A DNA stretch of 32,547 nucleotides from Ectocarpus siliculosus (GCA_000310025.1 FN649733.1:2130232-2162778), one strand, 5' to 3'; numbered from the stretch's first letter, positions 23,301-32,408 are shown. Made by a program: numbers and translations. Notes: generated from the letters alone by a model not told the origin.

Positions 23301-23544
23301 CCAGCAACCCCCCCCTTACAAAGCACACCTTGTCTTCCGTCTCGAAGGTCTTCCCAGGGGCGTACTTGCTGAAGTCGTGCGTTGAGCTCGGAAACTGTCT
23401 CCTGACGCCGTGTCTGGACACGACTATCAAGCCATCGGGTGTCCTCGAAGAACACGACGTGACCATCATCACCGTAGCCAGCACAAGGGGCTTCAAGCAA
23501 GGCTTGAGCGCATGGCTGTACGAAGCATGCTTGTTCGACGGCAT
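16313..23544 (-). CDS. Secreted histidine acid phosphatase (histidine phosphatase superfamily, branch 2), complete
   Basis: Ten exons, read on the minus strand: 23544-23329, 21460-21314, 21004-20861, 20418-20239, 19850-19702, 19125-19051, 18637-18544, 17893-17822, 17272-17153 and 16489-16313 (stop TGA 16315-16313). They give 457 residues with all phases consistent. Residues 18-33 (KPLVLATVMMVTSC) form a hydrophobic signal peptide, so I chose the ATG at 23544 over the open frame upstream. The catalytic motif is R44-H45-G46-V-R48 and the proton-donor motif is H344-D345-T (AAHDTNLLYL). MFVYCEEDMPRDEFTAEAFF and FLLNYLNGMDVAWGEL also match the family. N367 is in a glycosylation sequon (NHT). This family hydrolyses phosphomonoesters through a phosphohistidine, as in acid phosphatases and phytases. 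A secreted role in releasing phosphate is inferred and the substrate is unknown. Introns 2 and 9 are inferred to be GC-AG. The gene is divergent from the SET gene. Confidence 0.93.
16519..16620. repeat. Purine-rich (GA)n/(GACA)n tract
   Basis: On the minus (sense) strand this is a long CT-rich tract starting about 30 bases upstream of the acceptor of the phosphatase's last exon. It may act as its polypyrimidine tract. Confidence 0.85.
17015..17041. repeat. (GGT)9 microsatellite
   Basis: Nine perfect units within phosphatase intron 9, close to a C run near 17066. Confidence 0.9.
17279..17314. repeat. (CAG)12 microsatellite next to a splice acceptor
   Basis: Twelve units with one CGG variant. 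On the sense (minus) strand this is (CTG)n ending six bases before the 5' edge of phosphatase exon 9 (17272), where the polypyrimidine tract is expected. Confidence 0.92.
19165..19340. repeat. Degenerate minisatellite, about 30-40 bp units
   Basis: Four to five diverged units in phosphatase intron 5. Each contains a form of ga(g/a)cggtca(a/c)gataaaa followed by gagcac(c/t)gg(a/t)gaagcatg. Unit starts are near 19185, 19224, 19264 and 19302. Confidence 0.7.
19588..19606. repeat. Poly-C tract (19 C)
   Basis: Homopolymer directly preceding dispersed-repeat copy 2, in phosphatase intron 5. Confidence 0.9.
19607..19655. repeat. Dispersed repeat, copy 2
   Basis: Matches 137-193 in its ordered core words (gaggactcgtggtcaat, aggcatg, aaacatgag). 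It lies in phosphatase intron 5 about 50 bases from the exon 5 donor. Confidence 0.45.
20009..20048. repeat. 20-bp tandem duplication
   Basis: Two adjacent copies of tctctcttatccgggcaaca differ at one position. They lie in phosphatase intron 4. Confidence 0.85.
20474..20547. repeat. Degenerate 26-27 bp tandem repeat
   Basis: Three diverged units built from cacaaaccacaa and (a/t)cgtc(a/g)gatcac-like words, in phosphatase intron 3. Confidence 0.55.
21664..22278. mobile_element. Putative non-autonomous element with terminal inverted repeats
   Basis: The left end (aataccgaaaactacggag, from 21665) and the right end (ctccgtagtttacggtatt, to 22275) are reverse complements with one mismatch, continuing with one indel into C/G runs. 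The inverted match is about 28 bp. A subterminal inverted pair (ccccggggtagatcgtttt near 21761 and aaaacgatcccctccccggg near 22231) supports one element. Inside are repeated modules of a long A run, a C run and CCGGGG, and a direct repeat ggta(t/c)(c/g)tcaatttccccc at about 21803 and 22190. No transposase is encoded. No clear target-site duplication was found. It lies inside phosphatase intron 1. Confidence 0.6.
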
Positions 23545-24165
23545 GGCTGCGCAGCAGGCACGGGAGTCTATGACAGAGAGAGAGAGAGCTAGAAGTTCGT
23601 GTAGTGGCCGGGGCAGGAACAAGGAGCACACAGCGGAGCAGTCACCACAGACCACAGCAAGAGAGGGGGCTCCGCCATCGAACAGGCATACCCCCGCACA
23701 TTGGCATTGGATTGCAGAACAGAGACAATGCCACATCGAAGCACAGGTCTGAGGTACAGCTCGGAATCTTGCTGCTGTGTGACTGTATTGGCGAATGCAC
23801 ATGCATATGTATGTGCATAATACGTGTGCATGATGGACGTGAAAGGTGTCGAGACAGAGGTGGGTTGGGGTCGTTATGGGGATAACTATACTCGTGGTTC
23901 TACACTGCTGCAGCAGCAGCAATCCACATTTATTTGAAATTTTCGTTGATCATCACATTGACCTATCCCCGATGAGCAGATATCTACACAGCCGTATAGA
24001 CTCTGTAGGCTAGTCTATACCTTCGCAGGCCGCCCCATACATAAATATAGGTACAACATGTGCATAATGTGTACGGATGCAAGGAGGCACATGAGTAATT
24101 TTCGAGAGGAGCTTTATTTGCTCACGAAGTAAAATATGTACGGACACTGACTGACTGGTGGATGA
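23545..24165. promoter_or_regulatory. Divergent intergenic region between the phosphatase and SET genes
   Basis: About 0.6 kb separates the phosphatase start codon (minus) from the first recognisable SET exon (plus), so the promoters of both genes should lie here unless the SET gene has an upstream exon inside it. It contains an alternating purine-pyrimidine inverted repeat at 23795-23818 and AT-rich stretches near 23925-23945. No TATA box could be assigned with confidence. The phosphatase reading frame stays open upstream to 23922, so an alternative longer start cannot be excluded. Confidence 0.45.
23795..23818. repeat. Inverted repeat, 8-bp arms
   Basis: Arms atgcacat and atgtgcat around an eight-base spacer gcatatgt. 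The whole is a TG/CA-alternating stretch within the divergent promoter region. Confidence 0.7.
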
Positions 24166-26709
24166 CAGCACGCCCCCCCCCCACTCGCTGTACCGCACAC
24201 GGTCACCGGCACGAAGACGCTTGAAGTCAAGCAATCCTCGATCCCAAGCGCAGGGCAAGGCCTCTTCGCCCGGGAGCATTTCACCGCTGGTGCCGTGGTC
24301 TGCGAGTATACCGGGCGCCAACTGCGCACAGTCGAGGCTCTCAGGTACAAGTCTATATTGTAAGATAAACTCCCGACGCGCCAACTGCGCACGGTCGAGG
24401 CTCTCAGGTACAAGTCTATTGTAAGATAAACTCCCGACGTGCGGTCTACAGTATGTAGCAGCAGTCAATTATAGTTGCGGCTCGCGAACAAGGAACGTCA
24501 ACTTGGGGTCAAGGCTCAATTTCTTATTCGTCACAAACCGTGGACCATGCATAGGTCATTATATCGAGTTTAGTGTAGGATCCACGGCTGAAGTAGTGTG
24601 TTTCGGGGTCGACTTTTCTTACTTTCGCAAGAAGGCCCAGCCTCATTTTCTCGTACGCTTTTCTTCCTTGCGGGCCGCAACTGTAAAAGACAAATAAATC
24701 ATCACGTACGTGAGCCGCCACCGTCCGCCTCCGGCATGAGGGTTTCTTGTGTCGCCTTTTATCCAAACCAACCACCATGGGGCATCATACTTGTTGTCTG
24801 TTCCGCTGCGCGACTTGCAGGTCACCGAACAAGAGCTATCTGATGAGGTTGGGTCCTCAGGTGAGGAGTTAAATGGGATAAGATGCGTGTGTTTTGAATT
24901 TCTGCTGTAGCATCGACCGCACCGCGGTAACCGGATGACCAATGAATGATGGATGTGTGAGTGTAACTGCTGCGAAGCCCCACCCCCAGTATTTCACGAG
25001 ATACGCGAAAACTTGGCGTCATAGGCGGAAGTAAGTGTCGCGTGCTCTTCGTGGCGAGAAGAGAGGGGGGTGGGGAACATAACCTCGTACTCTACCCAGA
25101 CAAATTCTTTGCAGAGTCAACGCTCATCAAGCTACGTGAAGTTCTGCGAGTTTCCACCTTCGCAAGCATGACAAGCATGACACAAGAGACCCACGAATGA
25201 AAACGATGATGTTTTTTCCCGTTCAACCCGGGTATTGAAGACATTTTGTCATGATCGTTGTGCGGAGGCATCCATGGCGAACTCTCGGCCTCACGCTCCC
25301 GACAACGCCTGTTGCTTCCTTCATGGCAGGCCTTGAGTTAAAGAGGAACCCTCACCAAACCTCACTAAACCTCACGATCGATACGTTTATCCCTCGTTGC
25401 GTGGGGTCATTGGACGGGGAGCAGGTGTACGTGGATGCCCTCGACCACCCGGAGGTCATGGCGAGGTGCGCACTACTTTTACATCGAGGATAGACCTTCA
25501 AAAAAGGGAGACCCCGACGAAAACGGGACGCCTCCGGACGCACGGCGATGCTTGTGAAGAACTGGTGGACCTTGAGGTCTTGCGCAGATTGATGTTCGCT
25601 CGCTTTTTTTTGCCTGTCACCAGCAACTACCTTCAGATATATCGTACCTTTAACCCATTCCACAACTAACTATGACGACGTACAGTAGTAGTTCGACGGG
25701 CTTACACAACAACAGCTGGGACAAAGTAGTTTTTTTTTTTCAAGCTTTACCTCATTATGTGGTCCCCGTGCCTCTCGGACTCGCCGCAATGTATCATTTT
25801 CAGACAAGCCGTGCTCGTTTTCGGCGTTTTACCCACCACTTGAGAGGAACTCCCTTTGAAAACGCAAACTCATGCACTGCTTTCCCTCTTGTCGGGGCCC
25901 AAGTTCTACAGTGGATTCGTAGTGTCCTGTCTCTCGCGGTTACATTTGTCCGTCCATCGTCGTCCTCCAGATACATCAACGACTGCCGAAACTCTTGGCT
26001 GTACAACGTGGCCTTCCGAAAGCTCCCGCAAGAAAGCAAGGCGCTCGTGGTCGCGCTGAAGGACATACAGCCCGGCCAAGAGATATTCGTAGACTACGGC
26101 AGGTGGGATCTTGGTACAACGCTTTTCCAGTGCGCCAATCGGAAGCGTACCAATCGATTGACTGATAGGCTTCCGATTGGCGCACTAGTCTGGGTCTGGG
26201 TCGTACGCACCGGCCACACTTTGGACGCGGGTTCAATTTTTCACATGGCTTTGATGCCCCGTCTTGAATCGCCCCGGAGACTGCTGTAGTGTTCAAGAAT
26301 ATTCCAATAAGTGGCTCACCCACAGTTACTTCGGACCTGTTGGAGAGTTTGTTTGGAGGTGTTCCTACGTTGTTTATCGTGCGCACGTAGCTGCTTTCAC
26401 AGCGTATCATAGGACGGCCATCCTTTTCATGTTTTTCTCGGCGTTCTCTTTCGTCATGTTAGCGGTGGCATCTGCCGATGGGCAGCCCAAGAGCTTTTTA
26501 TGAGCTCCTGGTACACCGTGTGGTGCGTCCAGTCGATGCAAGTCCGTTGTTGGTGGTGGTGAACGTCCGTTCCTCATTTTGGTGACGGGCTCCTTCCTTG
26601 TTTCGGCAGGTGGTACTGGCTATCGCTCAAGCCTACAAAGCTTGGCGACGACGGCAGCGCCACTGCCAGACTGGAGCCGAGGCCACCGGACGTCTCAAGA
26701 GAGCATTAA
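24166..26709 (+). CDS. SET-domain protein lysine methyltransferase, 5' end uncertain
   Basis: Exons are 24166(approximate)-24344, 24821-24860, 25425-25465, 25971-26102 and 26610-26709 (stop TAA 26707-26709). All junctions are GT-AG and in phase, giving about 160 residues. Family landmarks appear in order: SSIPSAGQGLFA and VVCEYTGR (start of the SET fold and cofactor site), NKSYLMRLG, VYVDALDHPEVMARYIND, then the NHxxxN-equivalent RYINDCRN, ALVVALKDIQPGQEIFVDYG (catalytic tyrosine region) and RWYWLSLKP. No post-SET cysteine cluster follows. Such proteins transfer methyl groups from S-adenosylmethionine to lysines; the substrate is unknown. The frame of exon 1 opens after TGA at 24163 and has no ATG. 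Either an upstream exon exists, or the poly-C run at 24173-24182 is miscounted: one C fewer would put an ATG at 24162 in frame. Confidence 0.87.
24316..24439 (+). repeat. Tandem duplication spanning an exon end and its splice donor
   Basis: Copy 1 (24316-24378, 63 bp) and copy 2 (24379-24439, 61 bp) differ by one substitution and a two-base deletion. Each copy holds the last 29 bases of SET exon 1, the donor ctcag|gtacaag and about 33 bases of intron. Only the first donor can be used productively, because reading past it meets TAA at 24361. Confidence 0.93.
26129..26186 (+). repeat. Perfect 18-bp inverted repeat with palindromic loop
   Basis: Arms agtgcgccaatcggaagc (26129-26146) and its exact reverse complement (26169-26186) surround a 22-base loop that itself contains the palindrome caatcgattg (26151-26160). 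It starts 27 bases inside SET intron 4. Confidence 0.95.
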
Positions 26710-28208
26710 ACTATTGGACCGGTTGTTATGGTGTTAACGCCGAGGGCAAACGGCAAAGGCCTACTGCTCACTGCTGTCGCTCGGCTCTATGCACATGAGT
26801 TTAGTCTTGCCATACTCGAGGGAGGAGTATTGGCGAGAGGTTACTGTAGGTTTTCCCGGCGAAAGGGTTCGTCAGGAAAGGCCACTGCTTCCATTGTTTC
26901 TTGGATTCGGAAGTCTCAGGACCGGTTTCTTTGGTCGTTGCCTCCAACCGGATGGATGCCCTACGTTCGTGGTTGGGGTGCTTGAGTTGAATTGCCGCGG
27001 ATGGATGCCGCTCAATGTCGATAATGTTGCAGTTTGAACATTTTTTGGCAGCGAGGTTTTAACGAAGACGTCGTCATATTCGTACACCTTTCCCGTCTAT
27101 GCTGGACGCCAGCTTTGTCAACCCTTCTTTTGGATGCACCATCACCCGCCTACAGTAGTATATAGTCACGTACCGTATGAAAGGACACACACATGAGACA
27201 TGTTTCTGCTGTAGATCAGGAAGACTTACAATATGTGATTGATTATTTCTTATTTATTCGAAGCCTGGCTATATTCTTTGTCAGGGTAGGCTACGGGTCG
27301 CTTTTGTGCTCTTGCGTGATCGTGTAGATTTCAGTATCAGGTGTAGATGCGTACATAGGTTTGACACACGCAGACACAGATTTGACACACGCAGAGCAGC
27401 AATCAATCGTTCATTCTCGAGAAACGAAAACAGGACTAAAAATAGTCCTGACTCATGATCCGAGCTGCTGTGACAACATCTCTTCGAAATTGAATAACAT
27501 TTCCCCCATGTCAACCCTTGCCATTCTCACACAATAGGAGTGTGCATGCTCCATCTAGGTTAGCGGCTCATGGTACCGCGGAGCGCCGAGCGCGGCAAGA
27601 AATGTATGCTTTCCGCGCTATAATAATACGAGGAGGCGTTATCACCGCACTAAAAAGGGGGGGGTCCGGTTTTCCTGTTGCTTTCCGCGACGTCCCTCCT
27701 CCGCGCACGTCCTGCCTGTGGTTGCTTGCTGCTTGCACGACACCCTGCACTACTCTGTGCTGTGCTACGAGGCAACGCGAGATCTTCTCTGGAGCAGAAG
27801 CTACGTGCTCACCGCTGCTGTTTCTTCCTTCGCATTCATTTACGAGAGTCGATTTCGGCGGTCCATCAGAGCAACCCACGCGTTGCTTTTTTTGGAGGTC
27901 GGTGTGCTTCAGGCTCACAACTCCTGTGACTGGCATAGCGGCACAGCGGCAGCGTGGCTCGAGAAGAGTTGGCTTGGACAGACACCTCGGTTTGCTGGAC
28001 TGCTGATAATCTCCAGGTCGTGAAAAACAGTCGTACATCAACTCCTGTGCGGCAGAGCGTTGCAAGGACACAGGACATTGTTTAAATATTAGACTGCTGT
28101 CGCCAAGCCTCAGGGGGGGGGGCGACAAACGCGCAACACACCAGGGAGAGGAAGCCAGAGAGCAGGGCACAGCAAGCAGGGTCAACCGCGTGGGCAGGTT
28201 AATAACCA
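26710..28208. other. Intergenic region between the SET and eIF3J genes
   Basis: Contains the SET 3' end and the eIF3J promoter. The word tttgacacacgcaga occurs twice near 27360-27395. Open frames on both strands overlap at 27518-28308 (up to 246 codons on the minus strand) with no recognisable domain. The minus-strand one runs through eIF3J exon 1, and I regard it as spurious. Confidence 0.5.
28081..28090 (+). promoter_or_regulatory. TATA-like sequence upstream of eIF3J
   Basis: The AT-rich stretch tttaaatatt stands out in GC-rich surroundings 118 bases before the eIF3J start codon. Position and sequence are compatible with a TATA element, but nothing else confirms it. Confidence 0.22.
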
Positions 28209-31200
28209 ATGGCGGATTCTTGGGAAGACGAGGAGTTTGACTTGCCAAGCAGCGTCCCTCCGACGGCCGTACCCGTATCGTGGGAAGATGAGGTGAGGCT
28301 CGGCACACGACCGCAGAACTCTTGACCGATTTCTCTACCCAATGGATGGTGGTTCATCTGCTGTGTGTTATTCATACGCATACGCATAGATCATGCATAC
28401 CCCGACGATAGTATTGCAAGCTACTTCAAGAGGGTACATAGAGTCGCAGGACACCACCATATCACTACACCATCGCCTTCTCGTTGTGCCGGTTTCTCAG
28501 AGAGTTATTTGCTGTATACCAGTTGGCAGGAGGATTCGCACGTATGTGCCCATATTTTCATATTTTGGAATCAACGGAGATGCTACCACTGCGCCGTGTC
28601 CATCCGCACCGCTCGCCAAGTCGCTGCCTAAATGTACATTGACCCACAACAGTATGATGCTGTGTCGTAGCTGTGCCCTCCCCACTCACCCGGGGAACAC
28701 TAACCCGTTCGTGAAGAACCAGTGAACTAGTGGTGTTGAAAGCAACGACGTTGAAACGTCATGTCGCAAAGGAGCGCCCCTCGCCTCGGACAATTCGTCG
28801 GGTTGCAGCACAGGGCGCGATGATTTTCTCCCGTCGCGGCCACATATGCATACTGGACCGCCTTCGCCGGGAATTAAAGTTCGTGAGGAAATAGAACAGA
28901 GAGGGGGTACGCAGACCCTATTCCCTAACCCTAACCCTAACCCTGATCCAACGTCCCCGATTGCATGCTTTATCCAACATGTTTACATAATAATACGAAA
29001 AACCCTGCCAAGGCTGTTGTACTGGTTTACTCACTAAAGTACGTGGGTTATAGACGCAACAAGAGACCGGAAGAGAGGGAGGCCGGTAGAACCTTCGAGT
29101 TCGGTTACATCTCGACCGGTTATTTGTGGTCGTTCTGTGTTTATATATATTTTCCCTAACAAGACTGTTGTTCTGTGAACTAGGCCGAATGAACACACGT
29201 GTTGGGTGGGGTCTTGTCTCTCCTCCTGCGCCTTGTGTACCGTATGGGGGGTTTGGCTATGACAGGAAGAGGACCAGGAAGATGCGGGGGCCGTGGCGCC
29301 GGGATTGGCGCCTAAGATGAGCGCGGCGAAGGCGGCCAAGACCGCCGCGGAAAAGGACGCGAGAATCGCGGTAAGCAAAGCCAGGGGACCTTTCATTCCG
29401 TGCGGCGGCAGCGGTGGCTGTGTAGCATCGTTGAGCTGCCGAACAGCGATGGACGAGCGTCAGATTCGTCCCGCCCGCGGAGGAGGTGCATGCCGTAGGT
29501 GACACAATATACGGTACCCCCTGGACTGATTTTTGAAGCTCGATCACTCAACGACGAAGAGGATGCTTAATTAAACGATTGCGATTCGTTTTCGGAAAGC
29601 TCTCGACGAGACGGCTCCCAACGCCGCCGCTTTCGGCGCTGCCACCCTCTCTACTGTGGAAAAACCGAGCTTCGAAAACCGCTTCACGGGGTGTGGTAGG
29701 CTATGCCCGGTTCCTTCTCGTGAGCGACTGCTGAGCGAAAGCCACGCAATGGAGGTTTGTAGCTTGTACCACCCTGCCTGAACACGTCGAGTTCGAGCGA
29801 GGCGGCTTATGTGTCAAGAAGGAGCTTGCTTGCGGTCGTTGTTTCCCCCCCTGCTGCGCCCCTTGAGTAAATGGTTCGACCATTCGCTGTCACAACCTTT
29901 GCGGACAGACTCCCCGTCGCACCAGCCACCATTCTCATTACCCCTTCTTGCTCCTTTCTCGCGATTGAATTTGCTCTTGTCGTTGTCGTTGTCGTCGTTG
30001 TCGTTGTCGTTGCGTGTCCATGCAAACATTTCAGGCGGAATTGGAGACACGATTGCAGCTGGGCGAGACGGCTGAACAACGACGCCTGCGCGAACGGAAC
30101 CGTGTGGAGGAGGCCGACAACGACCTGACGGAGGACTTGTTCGGCGGAGGAGGCGCGCGGGGGCAGGGAGCGGGGGGCGGGTTGTCTGGCCTCGCGCTAA
30201 AGAATATGCAGGTGCGGGGGCGGCCTGCCATGTGTATTGTCCTGCCAACACCCGTGTGGCGCGATGGGTGTACCTCTCGATAGTTTGCATGTGTGGTGTA
30301 CCACCGTTTTTTGTTATCTGTACACTTTCAGAATTCACAGATTACCTCTATAGCGCGGGCTTGTCTTGTTTATTCGTTTGCAGCCTTTGTGTTTTGGCGT
30401 GGGGCTGGGTGAGGGACCTGTGGCTGCTGCCGAAGGTCGGTGGCCAGGCTTCGCTCTTGTTATTTCGTGGTCTTGTTGCCATCCTATTACCCATAAAGTT
30501 TATTGCCGATGGGGTGAGTTGCGGCGTCGATTGTCGTCAGGCTTGTTCGAATCGTGTATTGTAGCAACAGAGGCAATAGAGAACGACGGTTTCGCCGTGG
30601 TGGACATGCCTTTGCCCATGCCCCTTCCCGCCGCCAAATCGCTTCGACCGCCTCGAGGTATACTTGTGTTGTAAGAACCCGCAAATCGTTTGTGTACCCC
30701 CCGACTTGTTGCCTTCTGCTTGGGCTCCGCGGAATGCCTAGTATCAGTTGGCTTTTCTCGTTGTTTTCGTCCCATCCATATAATCTGGGCACTATGCTTT
30801 GTTGGAGGATGTCGGACGTACCAGGTGGTCCAGACGTGTGATGCTCTTTAGTCGGCGCCGAGATTTCGGTGCGGTGGATAGGCGCCGCATTTTATGTTCC
30901 CCAAATCCTGCTCCCCGAAGCGGGCGACGGGCTCTCCGTGTAGCGGCAGCGACAGCGCACTGCCAATGTGCCCGGTTGTGACGGCGTACTCGCCCCGGCG
31001 GCCTGCCTCACGAACCGCAGCATCGGCCGGCGCCTGCCTAATAGTCAAGCAGGCGTTGCACGTACATGTGTGTGTGTTTTTTTTTTTTTTTTTGTGGTTG
31101 TGGTTTTTCATTCTTTCTCATGGTACCTGTTTTGTCACCTGCGACGTGCCACATGCCGTCCCCGGTCGCTGCTGCTGCTGCTGCCTACCGTTTTTCTTGC

Positions 31201-32408
31201 CTGCGGTCATCAACCCTGTGCCACCCAGGACCACGTGAAGCTGGCGATTGAGCTCGCCGAGAGGATGGACTCCAGCAAACCCGCACACATGACGGCTTTC
31301 CTGAAGGTCGGTCGGCGTCCCATGTACGCTTACGACTCTTTTTTTGCAAGCACTTTCGCCGCCTCGCCTCATTGTGCCCCTTCTTCTCCTCTGATCGCTC
31401 GGTATCTCTCCGATTATTGATTTCAATTTCCCCCACTTTCGCTCTGTTGCTCTCTCCCTTTTATGGAGCGGGAGCTCGTCACGAAACTCTCTACCAGTAC
31501 CTTTCATTTAATTTGTTTTCATTTGTTTTTGTTTCGTTGGGGCAGGAGCTCGTTACGAAACTTTCGCCCAAGATGACGGCGGACGGGCTCACCGACCTGG
31601 TGAACCACACCACCATGTTCCGCGATGAGAAGCGCCAGGCGGAAGAGAGAATCGCGAGCGCGAAGGCGAACAAGACGAACGTCATCGCGAACCAACGCGC
31701 CAACAAGAAGAAATCCATCAAGAAGAAGAAGGCGAGAGAGAGAGGGAGACAGGCAGACAGGCAGACAGACAAAACAGACATTCAGACAGATAGATGCAGA
31801 TGCAGACAGAGAGAGACGCAGTGTTTTTTGTTGTCTTGCTGATTCTCGCTTGACGCTCGTCCTGATGCATTTTTTGCTGGCTTCTGTGTCCTCACGTGGT
31901 AAATGTATTGTTGCCTGTTGCCGCCGTCGTCTTGTTGGCTTCCCTTCGTTCTTGAATCAGCTCCCGCCGCGGGGTTTGATTTTGCGTGCGTACTCGGTTT
32001 TTGATTGGGGTGCGATCCCTTCAGCCACACAAGAGATCTGTCGTGCATCTTTCTCGCAGCGTGGTTATTTGGCGAGCCATGCTTAGGCTGAAAGGCATGG
32101 GTGCTTGCTCGATTCCCACGAAGGGGATAGTCGACAGGCTTCTTCCCTGAACACGAGTGGTAAACGCTTACGAGGGTTTTCCATGTCTTGCGGTGCCGTT
32201 TCGTTTTGTCTGACTACATGTCCGGTTTCGCCGCCGCCCCCGCGCGCTGCCCTGGTGCTTTCTGCTTGTCCTTTCTCCCGTCGCCCTCTGGCGCCCCCCG
32301 CTCATTTTTCCACAGGCACACTCGGATGTGTTTGGCGGTGACTTTGACGGCGACGGTATCGACACCGTCGGGATGGATTACGAGAGCAAGTACGACGACT
32401 TCATGTAG
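28209..32408 (+). CDS. EIF3J: Eukaryotic translation initiation factor 3 subunit J, complete
   Basis: Six exons: 28209-28292, 29266-29370, 30035-30211, 31229-31306, 31546-31731 and 32316-32408. They give 240 residues, with every junction in phase 0. The N-terminus MADSWEDEEFDLP is the family signature, with a second WEDE at 24-27. An acidic stretch and a lysine/alanine-rich linker follow. Next come EEADNDLTEDLFGG (residues 88-101) and the helical core DHVKLAIELAERM to MFRDEKRQAEERI. A basic cluster ANKKKSIKKKK follows, and the acidic C-terminal tail ends ESKYDDFM, matching the conserved YDDFM-type end. eIF3J (Hcr1 in yeast) binds the 40S decoding centre and eIF3, and acts in initiation and ribosome recycling. 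Intron 5 is inferred to use a GC donor (AAG|gcgaga at 31732). The C-terminal exon is acidic with a DGDGID stretch. The gene is complete within the window. Confidence 0.96.
28923..28944 (+). repeat. Interstitial telomere-like repeat (CCCTAA)3CCCT
   Basis: Three perfect CCCTAA units plus CCCT inside eIF3J intron 1. This is the TTAGGG-type telomere motif read on the minus strand. It is far from any sequence end that would make it a true telomere. Confidence 0.92.
29977..30012. repeat. (TTGTCG)n repeat near a splice acceptor
   Basis: Six imperfect hexamer units end about 20 bases before the acceptor of eIF3J exon 3, providing a T-rich tract. Confidence 0.85.
31168..31183. repeat. (GCT)5 microsatellite
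   Basis: Short trinucleotide run about 45 bases upstream of the acceptor of eIF3J exon 4. Confidence 0.85.
31472..31491 (+). repeat. Decoy copy of the start of eIF3J exon 5
   Basis: gagctcgtcacgaaactctc matches the first 20 bases of exon 5 (31546-31565) at 18 positions. Both differences are C/T changes at third codon positions of the exon frame. The copy lies 74 bases upstream in intron 4 and lacks a pyrimidine-AG acceptor directly before it. Confidence 0.85.
31735..31815. repeat. Purine-rich (GA)n/(GACA)n tract at the start of eIF3J intron 5
   Basis: Starts three bases after the inferred GC donor and contains repeated cagacagg and cagaca words. It resembles the (GACA)n tract at 16519-16620. 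Confidence 0.8.

Noticed and set aside
24010-24468. 152-codon minus-strand frame with an internal repeat
   Set aside because: It is the antisense shadow of SET exon 1 and its tandem duplication.
26264-26503. 79-codon frame with a hydrophobic segment in SET intron 4
   Set aside because: Lies wholly within an intron whose removal restores the conserved RWYWLSLKP, and has no independent support.
27568-28308. 246-codon minus-strand frame upstream of and overlapping eIF3J
   Set aside because: No recognisable domain, it runs antisense through eIF3J exon 1, and competing frames exist on the plus strand. Probably a chance open frame in GC-rich DNA.
29581-29700. Protein-like frame (KALDETAPNAAAFGAATLST) in eIF3J intron 2
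   Set aside because: Exons 2 and 3 join in phase 0 without it and the joined protein matches the family. Its frame has no good flanking splice sites. A rare cassette exon cannot be excluded.
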